Positions 56,973 through 64,000 of a DNA stretch of 64,000 nucleotides are shown here, in pieces. The DNA lies in NCBI RefSeq assembly GCF_036248275.1, contig NZ_CP109181.1:2108001-2172000 (forward strand). The letters are read 5' to 3'. Numbering within the stretch: position 1 is the first letter of the stretch; every line of letters begins with the position of its first letter. Position numbers and translations under genes: made by a program. The notes under the pieces are model-generated. The model had not been told where the DNA came from. It did not search any database and saw nothing but the letters and a program-made list of their open reading frames with translations. The DNA is from Streptomyces sp. NBC_01716. Lineage in GTDB: Bacteria > Actinomycetota > Actinomycetes > Streptomycetales > Streptomycetaceae.

Positions 56973-57599
56973 TCAGTCCGAGGACGACCGGAGCATCGGC
57001 AGCATGACCTGGTCGATGAGCTCCGCGATCTCCGCGTCGGGCCATTCGCTGGTGCACACCTTCGACCGGTACATCAGCACGGCCGGGATGACGTCGAAGA
57101 TCATCGAGCCGGTGACGTCGGGCCGTACGTCACCCCGCCGGATACCCCGGCGCACGACTTCCCCGAACAGGTCGGCCGAGGGCTGGATCACGCCGTTCAT
57201 GATCAGCGCCTGGAAACGCTCGGACGACGACTGGTCGCACTCGTGGAGGACCGCACGGAGAGCCCACCCCGGCCGCGAGTACATCGCCTCCCGGACCAGC
57301 TGGGTCAACGCGTAGAGATCGTCGCGGATTCCGCCGAGGTCGGGGGCGTCGTCGAGCGAAGGGAGCCCCGACGCGAGCGCGTCGGCGACGAGATCCTCCT
57401 TGGAAGGCCAGCGCCGGTAGACCGCGGCCTTACCGGTCTGCGCCTCGGCGGCGACACCCTCCATGGTCAGCCCGTTCCAGCCCACCGTGCTCAATTGCTC
57501 CAACGCGGCGTCGAGAATCGCGCGTTCCAGCACCGGCCCGCGGCGTCGTGGCACCACTGTCCGCGACCGAGCGGTGGCCGACGAGCGTGAAGTAACCAT
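56973..57599 (-). CDS. TetR-family repressor of the divergent DHA2 exporter
   Basis: A 208-aa TetR. HTH: ILDAALEQLSTVGWNGLTME with GVAAEAQTGKAAVYRRWPSK. The C-terminal TetR_C-type domain contains EVVRRGIRRGDVRPDVTGSM. Divergent from an MFS exporter with 131 bp between, holding two copies of the operator AGTGAACG-N4-CGTTCACT. It likely represses both genes and releases on binding an exported compound. ATG 57599 has GGAG 8 nt upstream. Confidence 0.93.
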   Translation of the reverse strand: MVTSRSSATARSRTVVPRRRGPVLERAILDAALEQLSTVGWNGLTMEGVAAEAQTGKAAVYRRWPSKEDLVADALASGLPSLDDAPDLGGIRDDLYALTQLVREAMYSRPGWALRAVLHECDQSSSERFQALIMNGVIQPSADLFGEVVRRGIRRGDVRPDVTGSMIFDVIPAVLMYRSKVCTSEWPDAEIAELIDQVMLPMLRSSSD

Positions 57600-57639
57600 C
57601 AGCAGATCTCCATGAGGCAAAAATTCAGGCGGCAGCTCC

Positions 57640-57659
57640 AGTGAACGGTTGCGTTCACT
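57640..57659. promoter_or_regulatory. TetR operator copy 1
   Basis: AGTGAACG-GTTG-CGTTCACT, a perfect dyad with 8-bp arms, nearer the tetR gene (41 bp upstream of its start). Confidence 0.8.
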
Positions 57660-57687
57660 GATGGGGACTCACTACCGTGGACGACAC

Positions 57688-57707
57688 AGTGAACGCATCC
57701 GTTCACT
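57688..57707. promoter_or_regulatory. TetR operator copy 2
   Basis: AGTGAACG-CATC-CGTTCACT, arms identical to copy 1, 48 bp away centre to centre and 23 bp upstream of the exporter's GTG; likely overlaps the exporter promoter. Confidence 0.8.
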
Positions 57708-57730
57708 AATTCACTTGGGGGACTCTCGTA

Positions 57731-59284
57731 GTGACAACCTCTCAACTCGAAGCAGAACGCGAGCCGGGTGCGGCCCGCCGGGAAGGGCGGCCCGGCATCG
57801 CGCTGACCGTCATCGCGGCCTGTCAACTCATGGTCGTACTCGACGCGACGATTGTGAATATCGCGCTCCCGCACATCCAGGATGCCCTCAGTTTCTCCAC
57901 CACGGACCTCTCCTGGGTCCTGAGCGCGTACACGCTCACCTTCGGTGGTCTGCTGCTCCTCGGTGGCCGCGCGGGCGACATCCTCGGCCGCCGCCGCGTC
58001 TTCATGACCGGCATCCTGCTCTTCACCTTCGCCTCGCTCCTCGGCGGTTTCGCCCAGGAGCCTTGGCAGCTCCTCGCCGCCCGGGCGCTCCAGGGGGTCG
58101 GCGGCGCCATCGCCTCACCCACCTCGCTCGCCCTCATCACCACCACGTTCCCCGAGGGGCCCGAACGGAACAGGGCCTTCGGAGTCTTCGCCGCCGTCTC
58201 CGCGGGTGGTGGCGCGCTCGGCCTGCTGGCCGGCGGAATGCTCACCGAGTGGCTCGACTGGCGCTGGGTCTTCTTCGTCAACGTGCCGATCGGTGTGCTG
58301 ATCGCCGTACTGGCACCGATGTACATCAGCGAGTCCAAGCGCCACCCGGGTCGTTTCGACCTCTCCGGCGCCGCGACGTCCACCCTGGGCATGGCCTCGC
58401 TCGTCTACGGATTCATCCGGGCCTCGGAAGAGGGCTGGCGCGACTCGCTCACCATCGGATCGTTCGCGGCGGCGGTGATCCTGCTCGCCGCCTTCGCCCT
58501 CGTCGAGTCGCGGGCGAAGGAACCGATCACGCCACTGAGGATGTTCGCCGACCGGAACCGGTCGGGCACCTACATCATCATGCTGAGCCTGGCCGCGGCC
58601 ATGTTCGGGATGTTCTTCTTCATCGTGCTGTTCGTGCAGAACGTACTCGACTACAGCCCCATCCAGTCCGGCCTCGCGTTCCTGCCCGTGACCCTCGCGA
58701 TCGGCGTGGGAGCGGGACTCTCGCAGCGGCTGCTGCCGGTGCTCGGCCCGAAGCCGTTCATGGTCGTCGGCTCGACGATCACCGGCCTCGGACTCTTCTG
58801 GCAGACGCTGATCACTCCGGAGAGCTCCTACCTGAGCGGTGTGCTCGGTCCGATGGTCCTCTTCGGCTTCGGCATGGGGCTCAACTTCGTGACCCTCACG
58901 CTGACCGCCGTCTCCGGGGTCGCGCAGCACGAGGCGGGCGCCGCTTCGGGTCTGCTCAACGCGAGTCAGCAGGTGGGCGGTTCGCTGGGGCTGTCCATCC
59001 TGGTCACCGTCTTCGGTACGGCGAGCCGCAACGAGGCCGAGAAGCAGCTGCCGTCGTTCATGGCGGAGGCGTCACCGGCCGAGAAGGCGCAGTTCGCCCA
59101 GACCCACGAGATGCCGGGGCGCTGGGGCCACGAGGTGCTGACGCAGGGCATCTCGACCGCCTTCACGGCCGCCGTGGGCATGGTGCTCCTGGCACTGCTG
59201 ACGGCGACGCTGGTGGTCCGGGTACGCAAGAGCGACCTGGAGGCGCTCAGCGGAAAGGCGGGCGCCGCCGGGCCGGTCGCGTAG
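57731..59284 (+). CDS. DHA2-family MFS drug exporter (14 spans)
   Basis: A 517-aa drug:H+ antiporter. Motif D1-like LVVLDATIVNIALPHIQDA region in span 1 (MVVLDATIVNIALP), motif A GGRAGDILGRRR, motif B LLAARALQGVGGAIASPT, and 14 hydrophobic spans. GTG 57731 has GGGGGA upstream. Divergent TetR and two operators predict induction by substrate. The drug is unknown. Confidence 0.95.
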   Translation: MTTSQLEAEREPGAARREGRPGIALTVIAACQLMVVLDATIVNIALPHIQDALSFSTTDLSWVLSAYTLTFGGLLLLGGRAGDILGRRRVFMTGILLFTFASLLGGFAQEPWQLLAARALQGVGGAIASPTSLALITTTFPEGPERNRAFGVFAAVSAGGGALGLLAGGMLTEWLDWRWVFFVNVPIGVLIAVLAPMYISESKRHPGRFDLSGAATSTLGMASLVYGFIRASEEGWRDSLTIGSFAAAVILLAAFALVESRAKEPITPLRMFADRNRSGTYIIMLSLAAAMFGMFFFIVLFVQNVLDYSPIQSGLAFLPVTLAIGVGAGLSQRLLPVLGPKPFMVVGSTITGLGLFWQTLITPESSYLSGVLGPMVLFGFGMGLNFVTLTLTAVSGVAQHEAGAASGLLNASQQVGGSLGLSILVTVFGTASRNEAEKQLPSFMAEASPAEKAQFAQTHEMPGRWGHEVLTQGISTAFTAAVGMVLLALLTATLVVRVRKSDLEALSGKAGAAGPVA

Positions 59285-59287
59285 ACC

Positions 59288-59326
59288 CGTACGGGACGTC
59301 CCCGTGGGGGGAGGACGTCCCGTACG
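59288..59326. terminator. Bidirectional terminator between exporter and DUF4173 gene
   Basis: Perfect 14-bp stem CGTACGGGACGTCC (59288-59301 with 59313-59326), 11-nt loop, 3 bp after the exporter stop. Confidence 0.92.
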
Positions 59327-59378
59327 CAGGAGGTGACGGCGCCCGGCAGGACCGCGCGGCCCGCCGGGCGAAGCGCCC

Positions 59379-61232
59379 TCAGTAACCGTCGCCGGTGTGC
59401 CCGTCGACGTACCGGTCGCGCCCGCCGACCGAGTCGTTCGTCGCGCCCAACGCCGAGCACTCCTCCCAACGAGGGTTGATCGGCCGGTCGTCGAGGATGT
59501 CCCTGGCCTTCGACTCGCCCCAACTCGTCGCGTACCACGGCTCGTCCGATCCACCCAGTCCGCGGGCGATGCCCTCCAGCGCACAGGAGCGCAGTGGCTC
59601 GGGGAGCGTGTCGAGTGCCGGTACGGCGTCGGCGGAGAGCTGCTGGAAGTACTCGATGTCGATCTTGTCGGAGGTCCGGTAGCGGTCGACGTTCCGCTCG
59701 GCGACGAGTGCGTCCGGCGAGATCAGGCCGAAGACCAGAACGCTCGCCGCACCGCTGACTGCCACGGCGCGCGGCAGCCAGCGCCCGCCGAACACACCGG
59801 CGGCCATGATCAGGACGATCACGACCCCGAGCCACAGCTCCATCGCGGCCACCGAGACACGCAGACGCGTCAGCCCGTACGCGTCCACGTACAGGTCCAT
59901 GCGGCGCAGCGCGGACGCGACGACGACCAGCGTGAGAACGCACAGAACCCCGAGCACGGCGCTCACGAGCGTGCGGTCCCGCGCGCCGTCGCGCGGTGCC
60001 CAGCGCCGTGCGAGACCGATCACGAGCAGGGTGAGCAGGGTGGCGCCCAGCAGTTGCCAGAAGCCCTGTGTGGCGTACTCGGAGTACGTCAGCCCCGTCT
60101 CGCTCAGAACCTTGTCGTAGCCGCCGAACAGCACGGTGAGCTGTACGCCGATGAAGACGGCGAAGAGCAGGTTGAGGACGATCAGCGGCAGCGCCCACTC
60201 GACCCGGTTCCGCGCCTTCCCCGGCCGTACGGTGATCCGGTCCCAGTGCAGCGGCGCCGCCGCCGTGTGCGCGGCTGCCAGGGCGCCCACGCCGCCGAGG
60301 ACGAAGAGCAGCGTGCGCCACGGTCCGTCGGCGACGGAGACATCTGGCGTCAGTCCGCCGAGCAGATCGGCGAAGGCGGCGTCGGCGCTCGCGAAGAGCG
60401 CGCCGAAGACGACGAGCAGGACGACCGCCGCCGCGACCGTACGGACGACGGGTGCCCAACGGCCCCGTGAGCCCTCGGCACGGTCCCGTACACCCCTGAC
60501 GCCCCAGAACAGGCCGGTGCCGAGCGAGCCGAACAACCCGAACGGGCCGAGGACGACGCCCGGCCAGGTGCGACAGCCGTGCAGGGCGAGCGAACCGAGC
60601 GCCAGCGCGGACGTCACGGCGAGGAACGTCGGCCAGCCGGCGTCGCGCAGCGCGGGTACGGAGAGGAGCGCGAGGCCGCCGACGGCCCAGACCAGGGTCC
60701 AGGGGCGCAGCCGCCGTCCGGCCTCCCGCGCGGCGAAGTACGCGCCGAGTGCGGCCGGGACGCTCACGATCAGCAGGTTGAGCCCGAGCCCTTCGCCGAG
60801 AAGCAGCCCGCTGAGCAGACCGGTGACGGCGACGCACCAGAGGGTGGCGACGCCGATGCGGGCCGGTTCGTCGGAGCTGATCTCGCCGATCCAGGCGGGA
60901 GGATCGTTCCTGGCGGGCTGCCACTGCTGCCAGTTGGTGGGATGCGGCGTCTGCGGCCTGCGTCCGGTGTGCGTCGCGGCGGGCCCGTGGGACGCCTTGC
61001 GCGTCTGCGCCGCGGCTCCGGCCCGCGCCGGAGCGCCCGTCTGTGCCGGTACGGCACGCGGGCGGGGCACCGCGTCCTGGATGTCCTGCGCCGCGGCGGC
61101 CTCACGCGGCTGCGGCGACTCGCGCCGCTCCTCCGGCTTCCCCTGCTCCTGCTTTCGCGACGGGCCCGGCTCCGGCTCCCCACCTGCTGCCGGTTCCGGT
61201 GCCTCGTTCGAATTCGATGGCGTGTCTGACAC
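59379..61232 (-). CDS. DUF4173/DUF4153-family multi-pass membrane protein
   Basis: A 617-aa protein. A disordered ~110-residue N terminus rich in Glu/Pro/Ala is followed by about 12 hydrophobic spans (LLIVSVPAALGAYFAAREAG, GVVIVLIMAAGVFGG). A characteristic late segment is ERNVDRYRTSDKIDIEYFQQ, then a small extracytoplasmic C-terminal part. Function unknown in this family. GTG 61232 has a strong GGAGGGG upstream. Alone on this strand after the 215-bp gap. Confidence 0.85.
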   Translation of the reverse strand: MSDTPSNSNEAPEPAAGGEPEPGPSRKQEQGKPEERRESPQPREAAAAQDIQDAVPRPRAVPAQTGAPARAGAAAQTRKASHGPAATHTGRRPQTPHPTNWQQWQPARNDPPAWIGEISSDEPARIGVATLWCVAVTGLLSGLLLGEGLGLNLLIVSVPAALGAYFAAREAGRRLRPWTLVWAVGGLALLSVPALRDAGWPTFLAVTSALALGSLALHGCRTWPGVVLGPFGLFGSLGTGLFWGVRGVRDRAEGSRGRWAPVVRTVAAAVVLLVVFGALFASADAAFADLLGGLTPDVSVADGPWRTLLFVLGGVGALAAAHTAAAPLHWDRITVRPGKARNRVEWALPLIVLNLLFAVFIGVQLTVLFGGYDKVLSETGLTYSEYATQGFWQLLGATLLTLLVIGLARRWAPRDGARDRTLVSAVLGVLCVLTLVVVASALRRMDLYVDAYGLTRLRVSVAAMELWLGVVIVLIMAAGVFGGRWLPRAVAVSGAASVLVFGLISPDALVAERNVDRYRTSDKIDIEYFQQLSADAVPALDTLPEPLRSCALEGIARGLGGSDEPWYATSWGESKARDILDDRPINPRWEECSALGATNDSVGGRDRYVDGHTGDGY

Positions 61233-61447
61233 TGGCCCCCCTCCCCGCCCGGTGCCATTTGCGCACGCCGACAGGCCGGCGCGTGGATCCCGGGCTCACC
61301 TAGGCGCACGCCCCGTGGATGATCAACGAGGCGGCGATGGGCCGAGGCTAGCGCTACGCGGCGGTAGCGCCCGTTCCGAGCCGGCTCTGTGGCGGGACCG
61401 TGACAGTCGCGTGGAGCGCGCCTCTTGAAGAAGACACGCGGTGTCCG

Positions 61448-62365
61448 TCAGCGAGGCCCTGCCGGCAGCCAGTCGGGCAGCGCTTCCGTCTGCTCCACCC
61501 AGCTCGCCGGTGGGGCGCCGATGTCCACCGCCGCCACCACTCCCCCGACGATGGCGCAGTTCGTGTCGACGTCGCCGCCCACCTGCGCCGTGTTCCAGAA
61601 GGCCCGCTCGAAGTCGCCGAGCGAACGTGCCGCCGACCAGAGTGCGAACGGGACGGTGTCGTGCGCCGTCGTACGCCGGCCGCTGCCCAGCACCGCGGCG
61701 ACCGTACCGGCGTCGTCGTAGTCGAGCATGTCCCGCGCGCGGCGCAGCCCGGCTCCCACGGCGCTGCGGGGCACGAGCGCGATGACAGCGTCGAGCAGGT
61801 CCCCCGGCGCCGGCGGTCCGGCCGGCCCGGCGGCGATGGCGGTCGCCGCGGCCACCGCCATCGCACCGGCCACGGCCTCGCGGTGCTGATGCGTCGTGTA
61901 CGCGGAGATCTCGGCCTGGTGCGTGGCCTGCTCGGGGTCGTCGGCGTACCAGGCGCCTAGCGGCGCGATACGCATGGCGGCGCCGTTGCCCCAGGAACCC
62001 TGGCCGTTGAAGAGTCCGGCGGCCAGTTCCCGCCAGTCGCCGCCCTCCCTGACCAGCCGGAGCATGCGGTTCACCGCGGGGCCGTAACCGCGGTCGAAGT
62101 CGTGGTGCGTGGCGAAGGAGTGCGCGAGCGCGTCCTGGTCGACGCGTCCGTGGACGGCGAGGACGGCCAGGACCGATGTGGCCATCTCGGCGTCGTCCGT
62201 CCACTGCCACAGGCCGGGCGGCGGTTCGCGCCGCTTGAGCAGCGGGTAGTTCACGGGGACGAAGAACTGTGAGCCGAGCGCGTCTCCTACGGAGAGCCCG
62301 CGCAGGCTTGCCATGGCGCGCCGGAAGCGCGGTTCGAGCGGATGGGGTGTGGTGTCAGGGGTCAT
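61448..62365 (-). CDS. ADP-ribosylglycohydrolase-family protein
   Basis: A 305-aa DraG-type hydrolase. Metal-site motifs: GDALGSQF (~26-33), WTDDAEMATS (TDDA where TDDT is usual) and GGDVDTNCAIVGG near the C terminus. The family releases ADP-ribose from proteins or small molecules. ATG 62365 with GAGGAGG upstream. The histidine-phosphatase gene lies only 12 bp upstream on the same strand, so they may form an operon. Confidence 0.92.
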   Translation of the reverse strand: MTPDTTPHPLEPRFRRAMASLRGLSVGDALGSQFFVPVNYPLLKRREPPPGLWQWTDDAEMATSVLAVLAVHGRVDQDALAHSFATHHDFDRGYGPAVNRMLRLVREGGDWRELAAGLFNGQGSWGNGAAMRIAPLGAWYADDPEQATHQAEISAYTTHQHREAVAGAMAVAAATAIAAGPAGPPAPGDLLDAVIALVPRSAVGAGLRRARDMLDYDDAGTVAAVLGSGRRTTAHDTVPFALWSAARSLGDFERAFWNTAQVGGDVDTNCAIVGGVVAAVDIGAPPASWVEQTEALPDWLPAGPR

Positions 62366-62377
62366 CTCCTCCTCACT

Positions 62378-63037
62378 CTAACCGGTGACGCCGTACGGCT
62401 CCGGGGTGCGCCAGCGCTCGAAAGGCCGGTCCAGGGTGTACCGCCCGTCCTCACCGAGCAGCAGTGTCCGCGACTCCCCGTTGCCGGGATTGGACAGCGA
62501 CTCGAACTCGGCGACGGACCAGTGGAACCAGCGCATGCAGAAGAGCCGCATGGTCAGGCCGTGGGTGATCAGCAGCACGTTGGGGGGATGGTCGGCGGCC
62601 TCGAAGCTCCGGTGCAGGCTCTCCAGGAAGGCGTCGACCCGGTCGTACACGTCGGCGCCGGACTCGCCCTGGGCGAAGCGGTAGAAGAAGTGCCCGTAGG
62701 CGTCGCGGTACGCCTTCTGGAGCCGTACGTCCTCCGGGTCCTGCCAGTTGCCCCAGTCCTGTTCGCGCAGCCGGGGCTCCTCGCGTACCCGCACCAGCTC
62801 AGGGTCGAGGCCGAAGGCGCGGAAGGTCTCATGGGTGCGGCGGTAGGGCGACACGTACACGCTCACCCGCTCGCGGCCGAACTGCTCGCGCAGCCGTACG
62901 CCCGCCTCCTCGGCCTGGCGCCATCCCGTCTCGGTGAGCCTCAGGGAATGGTCGGGCTCACGTTCGTACACCGTGTCGTCGGCGTTGCCCGCCGACTCGC
63001 CGTGCCGGACGAGGACGATGCGTCGCGGTCTCACCAT
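62378..63037 (-). CDS. Histidine phosphatase (phosphoglycerate-mutase-like)
   Basis: A 219-aa protein with the catalytic LVRHGESAGN at residues 9-18, a Glu in GESGADVYDRVDAF and the second His in LLITHGLTMRLF. Such enzymes act on phosphorylated sugars or small metabolites. It precedes the ADP-ribosylglycohydrolase gene by 12 bp. Start ATG 63037. Confidence 0.92.
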   Translation of the reverse strand: MVRPRRIVLVRHGESAGNADDTVYEREPDHSLRLTETGWRQAEEAGVRLREQFGRERVSVYVSPYRRTHETFRAFGLDPELVRVREEPRLREQDWGNWQDPEDVRLQKAYRDAYGHFFYRFAQGESGADVYDRVDAFLESLHRSFEAADHPPNVLLITHGLTMRLFCMRWFHWSVAEFESLSNPGNGESRTLLLGEDGRYTLDRPFERWRTPEPYGVTG

Positions 63038-63093
63038 GACTCGACCCTAGGGCCTGTCGTGTGGATCTTGACGGGGCACCGGCCTCCGGGCCT

Positions 63094-63699
63094 TCAGACC
63101 GTCCAGCCGGGTTCGAGATCGACCACGTCGCCCGCCAGTGCCGCGACGTCCGCGGCGGTCTGCGCACGGAGCGACAGCCGCTCGACCCGCTCGATCCGGT
63201 ACTTGCCGTGTTCGGCGGCCGACTGCCACATCGAGAGCACCAGGAACTCATTGCCCGGGGCGTCCCCGAACACCCCGCGCACCATCCCCGGCGAGCCCGC
63301 CATCGCCGGATTCCAGACCTTCTCCTGCATCAGCGCGAAATGCTCGACGCGGTCCTCGTGCACCTTGCTGTGCGCGATCCGGACCACGTCCGCGTCGGTG
63401 AACTTCGGCTCGAAACCCGTCTTCACGTCGAAGCGGTAGTCGAAGAGCTTGGCCTGGGCTTCCCTGAAGGTGCCCGACTGCGCGGCGGCCAGCCGGTCGT
63501 GGGAGCGCGCCATGAAGGAGTCGTAGAAGGCCCGGCTCTCCCAGAAGGCGAAGACGTGCGCCACCCCCGGCCGCCCCCTGCTCCAGCCCCCGCCCTGTCC
63601 CCGGAATCCCGGCTCGCCGAGCAGCCCCGCCCATTTGCGCTGCCCGCGTTCGAAACCACGTCGGTCTGTCACCGTGCAGCGAATCCACTTGACCAGCAC
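63094..63699 (-). CDS. YdbC/DUF4937-like protein
   Basis: A 201-aa protein of the YdbC-like family, with two ABM/monooxygenase-like halves: MLVKWIRCTVTDRRGFERGQ at the N terminus, GVAHVFAFWESRAFYDSFMA (~45-65), and GNEFLVLSMWQSAAEHGKY near residue 155. The role is unknown; the fold is related to antibiotic-biosynthesis monooxygenases and heme-binding stress proteins. GTG 63699. Confidence 0.8.
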   Translation of the reverse strand: MLVKWIRCTVTDRRGFERGQRKWAGLLGEPGFRGQGGGWSRGRPGVAHVFAFWESRAFYDSFMARSHDRLAAAQSGTFREAQAKLFDYRFDVKTGFEPKFTDADVVRIAHSKVHEDRVEHFALMQEKVWNPAMAGSPGMVRGVFGDAPGNEFLVLSMWQSAAEHGKYRIERVERLSLRAQTAADVAALAGDVVDLEPGWTV

Positions 63700-63916
63700 C
63701 GCGCCATCGTACGGGGCCGAACGTGGCCCAGGTCACGGTCCGGGAGGTCCGCACGCCGGGCACCGCGCCGGATCCCGCGCCGAGACCGCCGGGCGAGGGG
63801 GGACCGGGTGGCGAGTCGTCGCCATGTGGCGTCAACTCGCCGTTACCGGCAGTGCGTTGTCGGTCCAGCCGACTAGCCTTGCGGTCAGTGATGTTGGACG
63901 TACGGAGGGATGACCG

Positions 63917-64000
63917 GTGAGCAGAAGTCTCAACAGGGGGGTCAAGAAGATCGAGGTCGTCCTCAAATGGGATCCCAGCGAACTGGGCCGGCCGCCGCAC
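63917..64000 (+). CDS. TerD-family protein (5' end only)
   Basis: Twenty-eight codons are visible: start GTG 63917 with GGAGGG upstream, then SRSLNRGVKKIEVVLKWDPS. This opening matches TerD-type calcium-binding stress proteins, which occur singly and in arrays in Streptomyces. The rest is outside the window. Confidence 0.75.
   Translation, partial: MSRSLNRGVKKIEVVLKWDPSELGRPPH

Overview
The window is high-GC actinobacterial DNA. Gene content, GTG starts, G/C-ending codons and the HrdB, WhiH, SepH, ParC/ParE, Tdk and RNase HII set point to a Streptomyces (or very close) chromosome core. No rRNA, tRNA, CRISPR array, prophage or intact insertion sequence was seen. The window cuts through sepH on the left and a TerD-family gene on the right.

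Layout. 1-10.6 kb: sepH end, rhodanese, VOC protein, orphan solute-binding lipoprotein, M15 carboxypeptidase, tdk, phosphodiesterase, DUF5998 and a Pat-like GNAT/acyl-CoA synthetase fusion. 10.6-15.2 kb: ptsH with a DasR dre site, a 187-bp MITE-like element abutting an M23 endopeptidase, a c-di-AMP (ydaO-type) riboswitch ahead of that peptidase, and an M16 peptidase pair. 15.4-19.0 kb: parC and a CobW GTPase. 19.0-29.9 kb: a co-directional sugar locus (GH87 alpha-1,3-glucanase, LacI, ABC importer, GH13 glucosidase). 30.2-36.8 kb: an acetate/carboxylate symporter pair flanked by two unrelated two-component systems. 37.0-40.6 kb: a TetR regulator with three oxidoreductases.

40.7-47.4 kb: parE, a small zinc-ribbon protein, a secreted trypsin-like protease, hrdB and whiH. 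47.6-50.3 kb: a fused ABC protein and an NrtR-like Nudix protein. 50.5-55.9 kb: a DNA-metabolism neighbourhood (DUF4192 protein with basic tail, RecQ-phosphoribosyltransferase fusion, an uncharacterised protein, an orphan UvrD-C-like protein). It carries a perfect palindrome made of two facing DnaA boxes and a RecA-NDp-like promoter at recQ. 56.1-64 kb: rnhB, a TetR/DHA2 efflux pair with two identical operators, a DUF4173 membrane protein, an ADP-ribosylglycohydrolase, a histidine phosphatase, a YdbC-like protein and the TerD start.

How the parts work together. The 19-30 kb cluster reads as a complete alpha-glucan use locus: secreted depolymerase, regulated importer lacking its own ATPase (Streptomyces usually shares MsiK), and a cytoplasmic glucosidase. 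Cell-wall hydrolysis (M15, and M23 under a riboswitch), sporulation (whiH with a WhiG-type promoter, sepH) and chromosome segregation (parC, parE) are the other themes. The least explained parts are the 50.5-55.9 kb DNA-processing block, the GH87-centred locus and the dyad at the parE promoter.
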